Positions 1 through 8,500 of a stretch of 29,969 nt of DNA are shown one piece after another. The stretch spans positions 1 through 29,969 of the forward strand of contig JAHHRI010000013.1 in the NCBI GenBank assembly GCA_020025875.1, in the 5' to 3' direction. The translations under genes were made by a program, and so were the position numbers. Source of the stretch: Alphaproteobacteria bacterium (GTDB taxonomy: Bacteria; Pseudomonadota; Alphaproteobacteria; RF32; CAG-239). Position 1 is the stretch's first letter. Each line of letters opens with the position of its first letter. The notes beneath the pieces are model-generated. The model worked only from the letters and a program-made list of their open reading frames with translations. It searched no databases and was not told the origin of the DNA.

Positions 1-1
1 A

Positions 2-793
2 CCGCAACAAGACGACAAACAAGCCACCGAAAAGAACAAAACTGTCGAAAAAGAAACACCGACCGAAAAGGCGGCAGAAAAACCAAAAGAAAATATCGAT
101 AAAGCTCCGGCAGAAAAGCCGCGGGGAAGTGCCGTTGCCGAACAGGAAGAAAATGAACCGCAAATATCACCGATGCTTCGCAAGCTGATGACCATATCCA
201 CCGCTTTTTCCGACATTCAGAACATTAAAGACTCTGATCCCAGTGATAACTGGAACTGGGGAGTAAGCGAAGTCAACGATCAACCGGCAGAAGATGTTTT
301 GCCTGTTTCCGATAGCAACGACCATATGTTCCAGACAGATGATGACGGCTATTCTGCCGCCGACAGTACTGCCGACGACGAGCAGGGCTGGGAATGGGAA
401 TATGAGGAAGTGCCCGCCGACGCCGAATTGAGCGGCGAAGAAGGCGAAGATTGGGAATGGGAATATGAGGAAGTGCCAGCCGATGCCGAATTGAGCGGCG
501 AAGAAGGCGAGGACTGGGAATGGGAATATGAAGAAGTGCCCGCCGATACCGAGTTGAGCGCAGACGAAAAAGAAAACTGGCAGTGGGAATATGAAGAAAA
601 CTTGACCGAGGCAGCTCAAACAGAAAATGAAACTTATCAAACCACAGAGATAAAAGCCGACGATCTCAGTCCGGAAGAATTTGCCCAAACTTCGGAAATT
701 GTCGTCAATAATCTGCCCCAATTTGTCCTGCTTGGTCTGGAAGATGAAAAATTCCGCGATCCTTATATTGAAAATAGTGATAATATCGGGTAA
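2..793 (+). CDS. Acidic Trp/Glu-repeat protein, C-terminal part (5' end outside window)
   Basis: The reading frame is open from base 2 to the TAA at 791-793, so the gene starts before the window. The ATG at 173 is only an internal Met candidate. The visible part is hydrophilic and Lys/Glu/Pro-rich at first, then strongly acidic. Bases 389-577 encode three tandem 21-residue repeats of the form WEWEYEEVPADAELSGEEGED, followed by a partial fourth beginning WQWEYEE. No membrane segment or catalytic motif is visible in this part. It is first in a plus-strand run with the helical protein, the secretin-like lipoprotein and the bitopic protein. An acidic, disordered tail could belong to a larger upstream protein such as a coupling ATPase or an effector, but that is speculation. 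Function not recognised. Confidence 0.75.
   Translation, partial: PQQDDKQATEKNKTVEKETPTEKAAEKPKENIDKAPAEKPRGSAVAEQEENEPQISPMLRKLMTISTAFSDIQNIKDSDPSDNWNWGVSEVNDQPAEDVLPVSDSNDHMFQTDDDGYSAADSTADDEQGWEWEYEEVPADAELSGEEGEDWEWEYEEVPADAELSGEEGEDWEWEYEEVPADTELSADEKENWQWEYEENLTEAAQTENETYQTTEIKADDLSPEEFAQTSEIVVNNLPQFVLLGLEDEKFRDPYIENSDNIG
389..598 (+). repeat. 63-bp in-frame tandem repeat, about 3.3 copies
   Basis: Units begin at 389, 452 and 515, with a partial unit from 578. Each encodes a 21-residue Trp/Glu-rich block. Units 1 and 2 are nearly identical at base level, which points to recent tandem duplication. Confidence 0.85.
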
Positions 794-860
794 ATTGAAA
801 AGGAAACAGCTTGCCGAAAGCAACCGACAAACAGAATCACCGCGAAGGGAGTGACGAATA

Positions 861-1343
861 ATGGAACCAAACAAAACAGCCGACTTATGGTACGTCGATA
901 ACTATATTTTGCTGAAAGATTATTATGACCGTACCATTTCCCGAATTGCTGCCCGTTGTATCCGCAGCGGCAATATTGCCATTGAAGATTATCCCTTTTT
1001 TGGCTATATCCTCGATGTTTTGGAAGAAATCAGCGAAACCGGCGAATATATCTTGCAACACAGCGAACTATATCCGTATGTTGAACGCAAAATTGCCGGC
1101 GGCTTAAACGGCCTGAAAAAAACATTGGCAGAATATCAGAACGAACTGAAAAGCAACGCCACACCGGATATGATCAAAGAAGATTCTCGGGAAATGGAAA
1201 GAATGAAACAGGCTCTCAACAATGTGACCAAAGCAACCGATCCAACCGTAGGCGCGGGTATGGGAATGGAGCAGCTGGTGGAAAAATTGATGCAGGAAAA
1301 CAACATCACTCCCAATTTTTCTGCCGAAGATAATAAAAAATAA
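861..1343 (+). CDS. Small soluble helical protein of unknown function
   Basis: A 160-residue protein with no signal peptide or membrane segment. Its composition suggests mostly alpha-helix: an aromatic-rich N-terminal half (residues 1-75, with several Tyr and Phe) and an amphipathic, charged C-terminal half. The ATG at 861 has a GGGAG Shine-Dalgarno about nine bases upstream. It sits 67 bp after the acidic repeat protein and 41 bp before the lipoprotein, so it is probably cotranscribed with both. Being cytoplasmic and next to secretion genes, it could be an adaptor or chaperone, but no family is recognised and that role is only contextual inference. Confidence 0.75.
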   Translation: MEPNKTADLWYVDNYILLKDYYDRTISRIAARCIRSGNIAIEDYPFFGYILDVLEEISETGEYILQHSELYPYVERKIAGGLNGLKKTLAEYQNELKSNATPDMIKEDSREMERMKQALNNVTKATDPTVGAGMGMEQLVEKLMQENNITPNFSAEDNKK

Positions 1344-1384
1344 TTTTAACCGTCAACCTTATTTAAACGGAAAGTAACCGACTA

Positions 1385-2647
1385 ATGTTTAAAATCTGTC
1401 ATAATTTCAAAATAATTACCGTTTGTCTTTTATGGGCAGGCATGCTTACCGGTTGTAAAACACCGGCACCCGAACCGATACCGGTTGAAGCGGATCCGCT
1501 TTCCGCCGCCTCTCTTATCAACCTGCAAGATCCCAACATGATCCGCACGCCCAAAGGAGCAAGTTCGCTCGACTTGGAAACCCCTTTGCGCTGCAATGTA
1601 AACTGGAAAACGCAGGAAATGATCACCGCCCTGCCTTATAACATGAAAGCTTTTAACCTCACCCGCAACGGCATTAACAATCCCTTGCCCCGCTTTGAAG
1701 TAACCGGTTTTTCTTTCAAAACGATGCCGGCAGAAAAAGCTTTGCTGAAACTGCTTAAAGAAGCAGACATCAGACTGGTTGCCAAAGATGCGCCTTACAC
1801 CAGCATTTCTGCAGAAAACTTACGCGGAGAACTGTCGGAAGTGGTCAAAATGATCGCCGATGCTGCCGAAATTTATTATGCATACAATGCCGAAACCAAG
1901 ACGCTGACCATCAGCCGTAAAAACAACTTCACGCTTTATGTCCCGAAGTCGCGCCCGATTATTCTGGCTTTGCTCGACGTTCTTCGCGGTTCGGGCATTA
2001 CCGACATTACCACCGACTGGTCCGACTACTCAATCACCTTCAATGCCGATTTTGAATTGAAAACAAAAGTTCAAGATCTGATTGACTACTTTGAAGAAAA
2101 CCCCGTGTTGATTGCATATGATGTCAGCGTATTTACCATTTATCCCTACAACACCCAAAAGGATATCGAATGGCAAAAACTGCTCAATATTTTTGATTTT
2201 GGCACCATCAAAACCGCCAAAACCGGAGTTATCGGCAGAGTGCTGACCACCTCCGACGACCTCAACTTCAAAACCCTGCAAAGATTCCTTTCCGGACAGG
2301 CTAGAGTGGTGAAGGCTGCGGAAGGAAAATTTGTTGTTCCCAACCTGTGGTTGGCGCGTTTTGATATTGGCAAATGCGCCTCCAGAAAGTCACCGGAAGC
2401 CCAAGTTTCGCTTTTGGCAAAATCTTCTTTGATGCCGCAGAACCGAATTTTCTCCGACATCACGCTGGAAGGCACGGAGGGACAGATTACCCAATTTAAT
2501 ATCCGTAGCAAACTGGGAGAAAATTTCCTGATTATCGGTATTCCGAACGAAATTTTCGGCATCAACAGTCCAAAATCGGAAACCATTGTATTTATGGTGC
2601 CGCGAATTATCCGCACCTTAAAAAAACAGGTGCCAACGGCAAATTAA
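1385..2647 (+). CDS. Secretin-like outer-membrane lipoprotein (PilN-like)
   Basis: A 420-residue protein with a lipoprotein signal peptide ending in the lipobox LTGC (Cys24), so it is probably lipidated and sorted to the outer membrane. Residues about 105-185 look like a secretin/TonB short N-terminal (N0-type) domain: a beta strand, then an MPAEKALLKLLKEADI helix, then strands ending in ISRKNNFTLYVP. This is followed by a region like the secretin N-terminal repeats (about 190-270). The C-terminus runs through a short beta-rich region to ETIVFMVPRII, which resembles the terminal 'tPrI' signature of secretins such as PilN of IVB pili. It is shorter than typical secretins (about 500-700 aa), so the pore domain may be reduced. 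An alternative is a DotD-like lipoprotein with extra domains. The family assignment is by pattern only. Confidence 0.65.
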   Translation: MFKICHNFKIITVCLLWAGMLTGCKTPAPEPIPVEADPLSAASLINLQDPNMIRTPKGASSLDLETPLRCNVNWKTQEMITALPYNMKAFNLTRNGINNPLPRFEVTGFSFKTMPAEKALLKLLKEADIRLVAKDAPYTSISAENLRGELSEVVKMIADAAEIYYAYNAETKTLTISRKNNFTLYVPKSRPIILALLDVLRGSGITDITTDWSDYSITFNADFELKTKVQDLIDYFEENPVLIAYDVSVFTIYPYNTQKDIEWQKLLNIFDFGTIKTAKTGVIGRVLTTSDDLNFKTLQRFLSGQARVVKAAEGKFVVPNLWLARFDIGKCASRKSPEAQVSLLAKSSLMPQNRIFSDITLEGTEGQITQFNIRSKLGENFLIIGIPNEIFGINSPKSETIVFMVPRIIRTLKKQVPTAN

Positions 2648-2678
2648 TCATTATCAGAATTAAAGGAGATTAGGGAAT

Positions 2679-3404
2679 ATGGATAATACAAACAAATCCC
2701 CCGAAGGCACACCCATTCGGCACAAGCTGAAAAAAGTGAAAAGACCGATCAAACGTCCGGCAAACACGCCCAACACGCTGTCCGTTCCGCCAAAGGCCGC
2801 AGAAGGAGCCGCACAGCAGCCGTTAAAAAATACTGTCGCCCCCACCGAGAAGAAAGAGAATCTGTCGCCGGTACCGGAAAGTATTGATGCCTTCAGTCTG
2901 GATGCGTTTCTTGACGGCAACAACCTGCCGACATTGCAACAAAGCACCAAATTGCAGCAGAACAATTTTGAGCACAGCTTTATCAAAGATGAAGATGTTA
3001 ACCCAATGCCACCGAGCTGGAAAGACAGAATGGTCGTTGGCGATTTGTATACAGGTTTTGCCGTTTTTATTACCGCTGCCGTCTTTCTTTTGTTTGGCAT
3101 CATGTTTTCTAAAATTTTCCTCAGTGGTCCCACAACTGTTCAAAACGGGCTGCAAGGTGTTGTCATAAATTCTGAAGTGCCGCGCGGGCGCGCTCGTTGC
3201 GGTGTTGCCGAAAAGACTCAGGGCTGCGTTTTGTATATTATGAATCCGCAGCGGCTAGATCTGAACGGACGTGATTTTTACGACTTGGCAGCCCAGTTAA
3301 CTGGACGGCAGCGATTTATGATTGAAACCGGCAATATGCGTTATTCCAGTATCAAAATCAAGCCGGGCGAAATTGCGCAGCTTAATATTCCGCCTTTGCA
3401 CTAG
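2679..3404 (+). CDS. Bitopic inner-membrane protein with periplasmic Cys pair
   Basis: A 241-residue protein. Residues 1-120 are a cytoplasmic, basic then Pro/Gln-rich, probably disordered segment. Residues about 124-147 form one hydrophobic membrane span, and residues 148-241 are a small periplasmic domain with two cysteines (174 and 183) that could form a disulfide. The ATG at 2679 is preceded by AAAGGAG. It starts 31 bp after the secretin-like lipoprotein and is the last gene before a strong terminator. The topology resembles small accessory proteins of type IV pilus and T4SS platforms, but no family is recognised. A role linking the cytoplasmic machinery to the lipoprotein is inferred from the neighbourhood only. 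Confidence 0.75.
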   Translation: MDNTNKSPEGTPIRHKLKKVKRPIKRPANTPNTLSVPPKAAEGAAQQPLKNTVAPTEKKENLSPVPESIDAFSLDAFLDGNNLPTLQQSTKLQQNNFEHSFIKDEDVNPMPPSWKDRMVVGDLYTGFAVFITAAVFLLFGIMFSKIFLSGPTTVQNGLQGVVINSEVPRGRARCGVAEKTQGCVLYIMNPQRLDLNGRDFYDLAAQLTGRQRFMIETGNMRYSSIKIKPGEIAQLNIPPLH

Positions 3405-3414
3405 CCATTTTCTT

Positions 3415-3442
3415 AAACCCTCCCTTAAAGGGAGGGTTTTTT
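3415..3442 (+). terminator. Rho-independent terminator of the plus-strand operon
   Basis: A perfect inverted repeat with core stem CCCTCCC/GGGAGGG and a short TTAAA loop is followed by a run of six T. It begins 10 bases after the stop codon of the bitopic protein. The outer AAA/TTT pairs extend the stem, so it may also work in the opposite direction. Confidence 0.95.
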
Positions 3443-3589
3443 GTATCCGGAAGCGGCTCACGACTGAATACCGACATCATCTTTTCTTTTGATTGGCTCA
3501 AGAGCAATTTATTTTTTTAATCTTCGACTTTCGGGAGTTTGCAAATAGCTTAAAAGGCGGATTATGCTAACTTTTCCCGACTTTCTTTG

Positions 3590-3815
3590 CGGCAGGCGGC
3601 GGTAGGAGGGAGGAAAGTGGCGGCGGCTGGCGGGAGTAACGGAGGGAGGAAAGCGGCGGCGGCTGGCGGGGGTGACGGAAGAAGTTGGCGGAGGGCAGAA
3701 AGCGGCAGCGGCAGGCGGGAGTAACGGAGGGAGTTGGCGGAGGGAGGAAAGCGGCGGCTGGCGGGGGTGATGGAGGAAGTTGGCTGAGGGAGGAAAGCGG
3801 CGGCGACTGGAAGTG
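3590..3815 (+). repeat. G-rich degenerate minisatellite
   Basis: About five units of a purine-rich, strongly strand-asymmetric repeat built on GGCGGCTGGCGGGAG..., each closing with AGGAAAG or a variant. These closing motifs fall at 3611, 3647, 3696, 3745 and 3791, giving unit lengths of 36, 49, 49 and 46 bp. The longer units carry an extra GAAGTTGGCGGAGG-type block. Many GGG/GG runs on the plus strand could form G-quadruplexes. Both strands have open frames across it, but the products are Arg/Pro/Ser low-complexity and not convincing as genes. Confidence 0.85.
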
Positions 3816-3864
3816 GCAACCACTTGGCTGTTGCCTCCTGTTCTGTCAGCTTTTTTCAACAGCT

Positions 3865-3901
3865 CAATTTTTCAAGCACTATTCAATTTTTCAAGCACTA
3901 T
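3865..3901. repeat. 19-bp tandem direct repeat
   Basis: CAATTTTTCAAGCACTATT at 3865-3883 is immediately followed by an almost complete second copy at 3884-3901. It lies in AT-rich sequence between the G-rich minisatellite and the IS remnant. It could be slippage or a scar, and no function is visible. Confidence 0.8.
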
Positions 3902-3984
3902 ATTGACTTTGTACAACTTCTATAATTCCTTAGCGCATCATCATCATGAACATTCAACCACCGATAATCCTTTGGAAAGTCGGT

Positions 3985-4485
3985 AAGGCAAAAAAGATAC
4001 CTCCGCGTAAAACACGGGGTTCTTCCTATGCGGCTATAAGCCTTTACCACTGACCTCCCCTAAATGGGGCAGCTTATATCTGCCAGACGCAATTTGTTAC
4101 TTAAGTCCATAGTTAATTGTTCTGCTAACTGATCTTGTTTTAGCTGATCTTTTATATATTCCTTGATTTTTTCTGTATTCTTTCCTGTGGTATCCACATA
4201 ATATTCTCGCTACCAAAATTCTCGGTTTCGATAGCGAACTTTTGTATTTCCCCATCGTTCATATATCATTAAACCACTCTTTCCTTTGAGATAACCCATG
4301 ACCGAACTTACTGAAAATTTTGGAGGTATCTCTAATAACATATGAATATGCTCTGGACAAACTTCTGCTTCCAGTATGCCCATTCCTTTCCAGCGACACC
4401 ATTCTCTTAAAATATGATCTATTTCCAGACGGCGCCCTTTGTAACAAACAAATACCCCCTAACGGAGGTATTAGTAAAAAAGATC
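3985..4485 (-). mobile_element. Decayed IS200/IS605-type insertion sequence
   Basis: The remnant carries a broken Y1 transposase flanked by bulged hairpins, the hallmark of IS200/IS605 ends. At 3999-4020 CCGCGT pairs imperfectly with ACACGG, with one bulged base. At 4451-4472 AATACC.CC pairs with GG.GGTATT, with one bulged A. The two ends share ATACCTCCG in inverted orientation. The exact boundaries are uncertain because cleavage sites are not marked by terminal inverted repeats or target duplications in this family. It sits in the gap between convergent operons and interrupts no gene. Confidence 0.75.
4061..4455 (-). pseudogene. tnpA: IS200-type TnpA (Y1 transposase), truncated and with an internal stop
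   Basis: Translating the minus strand in the frame that ends at 4061 gives a clear IS200 TnpA. It has an N-proximal HILREWCRWKG helix, the HUH-type motif CPEHIHM, then IPPKFSVSSVMGYLKGKSG, YRNREFW, and EYYVDTTGKN containing the region of the catalytic Tyr. Two lesions inactivate it. An in-frame TAG at 4210-4212 falls right after REFW, and roughly the first 25-30 residues of the usual approximately 150-aa protein are missing or unreadable before VFVCYKGRR. Y1 transposases cut and rejoin single-stranded DNA at subterminal hairpins. This copy cannot make a full enzyme unless the amber codon is read through and the N-terminus is dispensable. Confidence 0.85.
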
Positions 4486-4582
4486 AGTGTCTATATGGGC
4501 TTTGCCAGAACATCATCTTGATAACTTTTTTGTTCGCTTCCGCCTGTTAAAAGCTGCGACAGACGGAGAGCTGTCATTGCTT

Positions 4583-5551
4583 CTAGGTCACTTCCGTTAC
4601 GGCACGCAAGTTACCGTCACGGTTAATTTGTACCACACGGAGTTTGTGGTGCATTTCCTCAATAGTTTTTTGACGATCTATCATCGGATAGGTGTGTAAA
4701 ATACGATCGACAAAGGCCTCATAGGCTGCTGATGAGCTTTCGGCGTGGATGGTAGCCAGACAGTTGTCATGACCGGAACCCATCAATTCCCAAAGCGCAC
4801 CGGCGTTGTTGGTGGAAATTTCACCGCCGATAATGGCATCGGGCGTAAAACGCACAACCAAATCGATGATTTTGGCATAGTTAAACTGGTTGGTCTGTTC
4901 TGTACGCGACATAACAATATGCGTTCTGTTCGGGTGCGGAACCAACAGTTCGCGCGTATCCTCAATGGTAATGATCCGCTTGTGAATATCCAAAATTTTC
5001 AATAAATTATTCAAAAAGGTCGTTTTACCGGTCGAAGTGGCGCCACTGACCAGAATATGATCACCTCGCTTGATGCTGAGTAATAGCCGCTCATACGGAT
5101 CTTCGGGATCTTTGATTGTTTTCAGCATATTAAGCCGATGGAGTTTTTCTCCCTGTTTTAAGCCATAGTCACCTAAGCCGAATGCCACATCATCGCTGTG
5201 TACACGAATGGTCAGCGCAATGCCGCCCGTCAAATCGTCTTCGTCATACATAACGTTTTTTCCGCAAATGGCAGAAAAACGATGTTCTCCGGGAATGCTG
5301 GCATAAACCACCGGACTGCCGGCTATCGGATCAAACGGAAGCTCATAAGTATTGGCAACAATATAGAGCAAGTCTGTCAAATAACTTTTTGTCAGCTTTT
5401 CATCCTTATACATCACCCAAGGATAGGCTCGTTTACCGCGCAGACGCAGCCAAACCTGCCCAGAGCGATTGATGGCAACTTCTTCTATATTATCCTGATT
5501 GTACCAGTAGGAAAGCGGTCGCAGAACAGATTCCAATACTTCAAAGCTCAT
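4583..5551 (-). CDS. virB11: VirB11-family secretion ATPase
   Basis: A 322-residue hexameric traffic ATPase of the VirB11/GspE superfamily, expected at the cytoplasmic face of the inner membrane, powering pilus assembly and substrate transfer. All the motifs are present: Walker A GATSTGKTT (170-178), Asp box ITIEDTREL (194-202), Walker B region with IIGGE (Glu244) and His box NCLATIHAES (His269). The length is normal for the family. The ATG at 5551 has a near-perfect AAGGAGGT Shine-Dalgarno that overlaps the stop codon of the upstream virB10, so the two are translationally close. It is the last gene of the 25 kb operon. No convincing terminator follows before the IS remnant. Confidence 0.97.
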   Translation of the reverse strand: MSFEVLESVLRPLSYWYNQDNIEEVAINRSGQVWLRLRGKRAYPWVMYKDEKLTKSYLTDLLYIVANTYELPFDPIAGSPVVYASIPGEHRFSAICGKNVMYDEDDLTGGIALTIRVHSDDVAFGLGDYGLKQGEKLHRLNMLKTIKDPEDPYERLLLSIKRGDHILVSGATSTGKTTFLNNLLKILDIHKRIITIEDTRELLVPHPNRTHIVMSRTEQTNQFNYAKIIDLVVRFTPDAIIGGEISTNNAGALWELMGSGHDNCLATIHAESSSAAYEAFVDRILHTYPMIDRQKTIEEMHHKLRVVQINRDGNLRAVTEVT

Positions 5552-5560
5552 ATAACCTCC

Positions 5561-8500
5561 TTAAAACAACTGTGGTACGCCACTGCTTGACGAAGATGAT
5601 GATGACGATGATGACGATGAGGGCATCACCGTTCCCATACTCGGCGGAGGCGGAGGTGTTGCGCCAACCGTTGAGGCCGGCGCGCGTCCGGATTGTTTGT
5701 CGCCGCCTTCGTCCAGCAGAATCGGCTGAACGTTTGCCTTCTCCGATTCGTAAACCACTTGTGATGAGGCCGCACCGCCGACACCGCCGGCCTGTTTGAT
5801 CCTACGTTCCGCTGCCTGTGTGGCAATACGATCTTGCGCCTCTTTATCGTCAATCAACACGTCTTTTTTCTTCATGTTGGTTGAAGCATCGGCATCACGC
5901 TCAAGCGTTCGCAGCCACAAATCGACTTTGGGATAAACGATAATGCGAGTCCCCGCCGGCACATACGTCAACGCGCGGATATTGGTCTTGTCAGCCAAGA
6001 TCATTTCAAAAATCTGATTCATCTGATCAATAAAGTTCTGCCGTGCATCGTTTGCCGCCTGCTGACGAGATGTTTCCGAATCCATGGTGCTTTCTTCTTC
6101 GTCGGTCGCCATCATATAGCTGGTTGCACTGGTCAATAGCGAAGTGATCAGCGGCATGGCATATTTTTTGCCGAGCTGCTGGTCAACATAGCCAAGTGCG
6201 CCGCCGCGTCCCTGAGCATCGCCGGTTTCGCCCTGAAAGGTAAACAACACCCCGTCCGGACGAATCAGACGCTGCCAGACAATGGTTATACGAGCAGATT
6301 CCGAGGCCGTTTCGCTGCCGCCTCCGGCAGCGGTGCCGCCAAGTTCGCCCATCAGTCGGCTGCCGGCGGGAATAACGATATTTCTGCCGTCTTCGGCATA
6401 AACGTTGCGCTCAACAAAAGCCGTAATCGGCACCGGATTTTGCGTATCAATAGAACGGGCAATAACCGCCGGAATCGGTTTGTCTGCCAAAATCATTTCG
6501 CTCATATCAACTCGCCAAGAAGAAATAACTTTGTCAATACCTTGCTCTTGCCAGTCTTTCTGGTAACCATCAAAAGCTTCTTTACGAATATTGGAGCTGA
6601 TTTTGCCGACATACATACCTTGGCGACGTTCGTTTTGAGCCGTCTGAAGGGCTGCCGAACGCTGAGGATCATAACGTTCTCCCGGACCATAGCCGCCGCC
6701 GGGGCCGAGGTTGTTTCCGCCGGTTCCCGTGCCGTAGGCTCCCCCCTGACCAAAAGTGCCGGCAGGGACAAACATTTCTCCGGTATCGGCTTTTTTGGCG
6801 GCTTCCTCGATCCCGATCAGCGAACCTTCCGCATCAACAATCAATCCGTCCGGCAACAGTTTGCCGATTACCGTTCCTTTTTTATCAATAACATTGCCGT
6901 CTTCCAAAATATCGCCCAAATATTCGCCGTCCGGTGTCAGGGCAATATTTAATGACCGCTTAAATTGACCAATGTCTGCCGCATCTCGGGCACCGACTTC
7001 CGGCAGATCTTCCGGTTGAATCGGTTGAGGCTTTTCGTACCAGTTCAATTTGGTATTACCGATAACCGAGCCGTCAAGACTGATGGCAGAACCGTCTTTG
7101 TTCAGTTGTCCGATGACATTGCCGCGCGCATCGCGAATTTCTCCGCCTTCCACCGCTTCGCCAATCACATTGCCGTTGCTGTCGATAATGGAACCGTCCG
7201 CCCGCATCTTGCCGATAACTTTGCCGTCTTTGCCAATCACATTGCCGTCGGCATCTATACGCCCCAAGACCTTGCCTTTTGCATCCACAGCCTGCAACTT
7301 GGGAGAAACATAGCCGATAATATTGCCGTCTTTATCATAAATGGGTTGTCTTTTGACGGCTTCATAGAACTGTAGCGGGCGCGCACGGGCAATAACCTCG
7401 CCTGCCGGCGAAATAATATCACCGGAAGACCCCAAAGTGCCGACCAATTCGCCTTCGGCGTTTAGAACTCTGCCGTCAAATCTCAGTTCGCCGAGAATGG
7501 CATTCAGATTATCTCGAATATGAAAGTCGCGATTGCCTCGACCAACGGCCTTGCCGTCCTTGTCAACCCAAAAACCCCTGATCAGAGATCCGAGAGGGCG
7601 GTTGCTCAGTGACAACACCTGTCCGTCTGTGGTAATGTAGCCGCTGGTTTTGTCGTTATTGTCATAGATATACATATCATAAAGGGCATAACCGGCTTTG
7701 TCTCCGTTGACGATAACATTTCCCTCAAAATCGACCATACCGACTTTTTCGCCGCGGCTGTCAAGCACTTCCGCCTTGTCGTTGACAATTCCTAGCAATT
7801 TATTGCCGTTATCAAATGCAAATCGGTATTGGAATAGTATACCGATCGGCATTCCGGTTTTAGAACTCACCGAGTCGTCCGGTCTGATATAGCCGGTAAC
7901 GCTGTTTTGGGCATTAATGACGGTACCGTCCAACGTTGAGCGTCCGGTTATCACATTATTAAAATTCATCACCGGTGCCACATCCACGCGCTTGCCTATC
8001 AGTGCGCCTTTGCCGTTTAGCAACCGTCCCCGATGATTGAGGCAACCTAGGTTCTGATTGGCATAATTCAGCACTTTACCGTTGGTGGCAACCGTACCGA
8101 TCGTGTTGCCGCTGAAATCGACCACGGCGCCGGAAACCACCGCATGACCGATGATTGTATTGTTAACGGAAAAAACTTGTCCGTTGGGCAGCAGCTGTCC
8201 CATATTAACTTCACGATAATTGCGAATTTCGCCCTGAGCCGTCGTCACCCCGACAAACTCGCACTGATCGTCAATCACCGGCATATACGAAACCGTGCCG
8301 CCGACCACAATGCCGCTGTTGTCAAAAACAACTTTGTCGGCGCCTGTCTTACCAACCACCGATGCTCCCATATCGCGAATCGTGCCGCTGCTGTCGACAT
8401 AGCCGATAAAACGCCCCTGAAAGCCCAGTGCCAAACGCTGCCCGTAAGCTTTGCCGGCAACCGGCATCATGGCGTTGGGATTTTTTAGATCCAAAACCAC

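Larger units (their letters stand above)
3443..4582. other. Gene-poor junction between convergent operons
   Basis: Apart from the G-rich minisatellite, the 19-bp duplication and the IS200 remnant listed separately, this 1.1 kb holds no convincing gene. Open frames across 3509-3906 translate to Arg/Pro/Ser or Gly/Arg low-complexity products set by the repeat. Bases 3443-3589 and 4486-4582 show nothing recognisable, and no clear terminator for the minus-strand operon was found downstream of virB11. Confidence 0.8.

Noticed and set aside
3509..3859. An Arg/Pro/Ser-rich 116-codon minus-strand frame
   Set aside because: It is the translation of the G-rich minisatellite, with no ribosome binding site of note and no non-repetitive domain.
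3685..3906. Gly/Arg-rich plus-strand frame over the minisatellite
   Set aside because: Low-complexity product set by the repeat; no start context or family resemblance.
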